Of a stretch of DNA of 8,274 bases, positions 6,586-8,274 are shown in pieces. The notes under the pieces were generated by a model, which made no database searches, had not been told where the DNA came from, and worked only from the letters and a program-made list of their open reading frames with translations. A program made the translations under genes and the position numbers. How positions within the stretch are numbered: position 1 is the stretch's first letter; every line of letters begins with the position of its first letter. Source of the DNA: OMOG01 sp041485845 (GTDB lineage Bacteria; Acidobacteriota; Terriglobia; Bryobacterales; Bryobacteraceae); the NCBI GenBank assembly GCA_041485845.1, contig JBGPKH010000393.1, forward strand, positions 1 to 8,274, read 5' to 3'.

Positions 6586-7122
6586 TTACTTTCGATACAG
6601 GTAAAGGGTGTGGCTGCGGCCCTCGCCGTCGTCGGCGATATTCTCCACCTTCTCAGGTGTCCAGTTCTTGAATTCGAAATCGTGGGCCACGATGCGGGCG
6701 CCCTTCTTCAACTGCTTGTCGAGGATCGGCTGTACTTTGTTGTCGATGGATTCCGGCAGCAGATATACGGTCACGAGATCGGCGGAGCCGTAGTTTTGCT
6801 TGAGGAGATCGCCGTTGAGAATGTGGGCGTTCTTGTCGAGGCCGAGTTTCTGGATTCTGGCGAGGCTTTGCTTGCAGAGATCCTTGTCCAATTCCACGCC
6901 CACGGCCTCGGCGTGGAACTTCTGCGCAGCCATGATAACGATGCGTCCATCGCCCGACCCCAGGTCGAACATCTTCTCGCCGGCCTTCAAGCCGCCCAGC
7001 CGGAGCATCTTCTCCACGATGGCCTCGGGCGTGGGGTAGTATGGCGCCAGCTTATCGCCATCCCCGCTTTGCGCCCGGAGCGCGGCGCAGCAAAGTACCC
7101 CGAGAAGGCAGAGCTTCCGCAT
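6586..7122 (-). CDS. SAM-dependent methyltransferase with an N-terminal signal peptide
   Basis: This 178-aa class I (Rossmann-fold) methyltransferase has motif I FDLGSGDGRI (52-61), an acidic SAM-ribose contact in VGVELD (Glu77), NGDL (103-106) and VYLLPE (119-124). It resembles the small lysine-methyltransferase-like group related to FAM173/ATPSC-KMT, which includes the enzyme that methylates ATP synthase subunit c; the actual substrate here is unknown. PYYPTP (28-32) just before the domain is typical of this group. Residues 1-18 (MRK, hydrophobic core, LRA-Q cleavage) look like a Sec signal peptide, which is odd for an enzyme needing cytoplasmic SAM; the segment could instead be an uncleaved anchor. 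The ATG at 7122 has a good ribosome site, GAGGGGA, 5 nt upstream. It is the first gene of the leftward run with the kinase. Confidence 0.85.
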   Translation of the reverse strand: MRKLCLLGVLCCAALRAQSGDGDKLAPYYPTPEAIVEKMLRLGGLKAGEKMFDLGSGDGRIVIMAAQKFHAEAVGVELDKDLCKQSLARIQKLGLDKNAHILNGDLLKQNYGSADLVTVYLLPESIDNKVQPILDKQLKKGARIVAHDFEFKNWTPEKVENIADDGEGRSHTLYLYRK

Positions 7123-7188
7123 AACGGTCCCCTCATTCGGACGGTTTCAATTTACCACCAATTGGGAGTGGGGGGCAGGTGAGAATTA

Positions 7189-7256
7189 TCCAATGCAAGA
7201 TGATCCTGAAACGGAGTTCGTTTCCAATGCAAGATGACCCTGAAATCGATTTCTTG
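7189..7256 (+). repeat. 34-bp imperfect tandem repeat at the 5' edge of the TOPRIM gene
   Basis: Two adjacent copies, starting at 7189 and 7223, share TCCAATGCAAGATGA, then T or C, then CCTGAAA, with weaker similarity over the rest of the 34-nt period. Each copy contains an ATG in the same relative place, reading Met-Gln-Asp-Asp-Pro-Glu. The first copy's frame hits a stop after 14 codons, while the second is in frame with the TOPRIM gene. A TGAGAATTA segment precedes the first copy. Such spaced, near-identical repeats resemble transposase-binding sites at the ends of IS21-family elements; this is inference. Confidence 0.7.
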
Positions 7257-7865
7257 CCACCCTTGGCGACCCTGCTCGGCTCGCCGCGGTTTCGAGGCCG
7301 GGTGCGAACCGACAGCCGCGGCAATGCCGTGTTTCCGCATTTCGACGCCGCGGGCCTGTGCGGATACGAGATCAAGAACCAGCGATTCACCGGCTTCGCC
7401 GCCGGGGGTGAAAAGGGCCTGTGGTTCTCGCATGCGGGAGCGAATGACAGGCGTCTGGTCCTGGCCGAAAGCGCCATTGACGCGCTGTCCCATGCCGCGC
7501 TGTTCCCGGATGGCGAGGACCAAACCCGCTATGCCAGCTTGGGAGGCAAACCGAATTCCAAGCAGCCGGGTTTGGTCCAGGCGACCATCGCCAGGCTGCC
7601 AGAGGGTTCCGCAATCGTGGCGGGGTTCGATGCCGATGAAGCGGGGCGCATGCTGGTGGAGGCGGTCCGCGCGGCGGTGGTCAGCATGGCTGCCAAGACG
7701 GGAAGGACGGACCTAACTTTCAAGATTCACCTTCCGCTGCAGGAAGGGGACGATTGGAACCAGGTTCTGCAGATGGACTACACCGCCAGGCACTCCAATC
7801 CGAAACCGCTATCGGACCGGACTGGATCAAAACGGGGGTTGCCACAACAGCAGCCGGCGAGGTAA
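7227..7865 (+). CDS. DUF3991/TOPRIM-domain protein, N-terminally truncated
   Basis: The 212-aa product resembles DUF3991-TOPRIM proteins found on plasmids, integrative elements and phage-like islands, thought to be primase- or relaxase-associated nucleic-acid enzymes. Using the longer frame from a GTG at 7179 for numbering, the DUF3991-like part is SPRFRGRVRTDSRGNAVFPHF (about 35-55) through YEIKNQRFTGFAAGGEKGLW (63-82). The TOPRIM core follows: LAESAIDALS with Glu97 and Asp101, then GFDADEAGR with Asp151 and Asp153, and EGDDWNQVLQ (189-198). The catalytic acids are intact, but the N-terminal portion usual in the family is missing and homology seems to start only around residue 27, right after the tandem repeat. 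The ATG at 7227, with GGAG 10 nt upstream, is preferred over the GTG. It may be a remnant rather than a working gene. Confidence 0.75.
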   Translation: MQDDPEIDFLPPLATLLGSPRFRGRVRTDSRGNAVFPHFDAAGLCGYEIKNQRFTGFAAGGEKGLWFSHAGANDRRLVLAESAIDALSHAALFPDGEDQTRYASLGGKPNSKQPGLVQATIARLPEGSAIVAGFDADEAGRMLVEAVRAAVVSMAAKTGRTDLTFKIHLPLQEGDDWNQVLQMDYTARHSNPKPLSDRTGSKRGLPQQQPAR

Positions 7866-7887
7866 AACATATTCTTGTCCAGGGTGA

Positions 7888-7953
7888 TGTCCGTTGGTCG
7901 GTTTTGAAGTGACCCTCTATGGTCGGTTTCGAGGTGACCCCCGAGGACGGACA
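7888..7953. mobile_element. Probable solo IS end: two 22-bp direct repeats within a 7-bp inverted repeat
   Basis: Direct repeats at 7895-7916 and 7920-7941 match at 19 of 22 positions; the shared core is TGGTCGGTTT followed by GTGACCC, on a 25-bp period. They are flanked by TGTCCGT (7888-7894) and its exact reverse complement ACGGACA (7947-7953). On the other strand they read GGGTCAC...AAACCGACCA, a pattern I associate with terminal multi-site ends of IS21-family elements. No istA or istB gene is present, so this would be a leftover end or a small non-autonomous element. The structure is directly visible; the IS21 assignment is from memory. Confidence 0.5.
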
Positions 7954-7989
7954 CGTTGATCTTCGGGGAAGCGCCGTCTTCGAACGAAA

Positions 7990-8274
7990 ATGAAACCGCT
8001 GATGTTCAACCGCGCGCAACTGAACCTCTTGGCGTCCGTTACGCTGTTGCTTTCCGCTGCGGTCGGTGCATTCGCGCAGTCCCATACCGCCGGACCGCAG
8101 GTAATGCCGGGTACCCGCCGGGAACGCCCACTCGCAATGAACATCAGCAGCTATCGGGTTCGGGCGGGGGAGAGAGTACCAATCACCGCTCCGCCGGAAT
8201 CGTTGGACTTCATTCGCAGAGCCAAGCATCGCGCTGTGAGGTTCGCTGGTGTTGTGGAAGGAAAAGGCCTCGTC
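7990..8274 (+). CDS. Secreted protein of unknown function, N-terminal part (3' end outside the window)
   Basis: An ATG at 7990 opens a frame that remains open for 95 codons to the window edge. The first ~29 residues form a clear signal peptide: positively charged start with MKPLMFNRAQ, hydrophobic core LNLLASVTLLLSAAVGA, and A-F-A before Gln30 for cleavage. The mature part seen so far is basic and hydrophilic, including SSYRVRAGERVPITAPPE (53-70) and RFAGVVEGKG (84-93), suggesting a beta-strand-rich exported domain. I do not recognise the family. There is no strong ribosome site just before the ATG. The antiparallel 169-codon frame over the same bases has no family resemblance. Function unknown; the signal peptide is the main evidence that this is a gene. 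Confidence 0.65.
   Translation, partial: MKPLMFNRAQLNLLASVTLLLSAAVGAFAQSHTAGPQVMPGTRRERPLAMNISSYRVRAGERVPITAPPESLDFIRRAKHRAVRFAGVVEGKGLV

Noticed and set aside
7151..7168. CCAATTGG palindrome upstream of the methyltransferase as an operator
   Set aside because: It is only 8 bp and occurs once; it is too short to support a regulatory call.
7720..8229. - strand open frame of 169 codons over the IS-like end and the secreted gene
   Set aside because: It crosses the repeats and the 3' end of the TOPRIM gene, has no family resemblance, and the opposite strand encodes a clear signal peptide.

Overview
The window is GC-rich, densely packed bacterial chromosome. The gene mix fits an Acidobacteriota genome, most likely of the Solibacter/Bryobacter type. 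The clues are a caa3-like cytochrome oxidase cluster with two subunit III genes, a bacillithiol-pathway glycosyltransferase (bshA), secreted proteins ending their signal peptides in A-x-A-Q, and short CACAAATGAACACG-type repeats. This assignment is inference from gene content and memory of related genomes; no search was run.

Region 1 (1-2724, + strand) is the 3' part of a respiratory operon. It holds the C-terminal half of cytochrome c oxidase subunit I (the 5' end lies outside the window), two tandem and different subunit III genes, a subunit IV gene, and a 73-aa secreted or membrane-anchored protein with a Cys-x-x-Cys motif. Gaps are 9, 2 and 10 nt, and the last pair overlaps by 4 nt, so this looks like one transcript.

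Region 2 (about 2728-3079, - strand) is a toxin-antitoxin relic. A complete HicB-type antitoxin gene is followed 7 nt later by the first ~19 codons of a HicA-type toxin whose reading frame then loses all family resemblance.

Region 3 (3219-7122, - strand) is a compact run transcribed leftwards: an exported-looking SAM-dependent methyltransferase, a NarL/DegS-type membrane histidine kinase (4-nt gap), a beta-propeller lipoprotein related to the GH43/GH32 fold (52-nt gap), and bshA (4-nt GTGA overlap). A 29-bp inverted repeat sits between the kinase and the lipoprotein. It supplies the lipoprotein's start codon and much of its signal peptide.

Region 4 (7179-8274, + strand) looks mobile-element-derived. 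A DUF3991/TOPRIM protein has an intact TOPRIM core but no N-terminal portion, and its 5' edge abuts a 34-bp imperfect tandem repeat. Downstream, a 66-bp structure contains two 22-bp direct repeats inside a 7-bp inverted repeat. Both repeat pairs resemble the multiple transposase-binding sites at ends of IS21-type elements, but no transposase gene is present. The window ends inside a gene for a secreted protein of unknown function. No tRNA, rRNA or CRISPR array was seen, and no convincing intrinsic terminator. No stretch longer than 300 bases lacks a gene.
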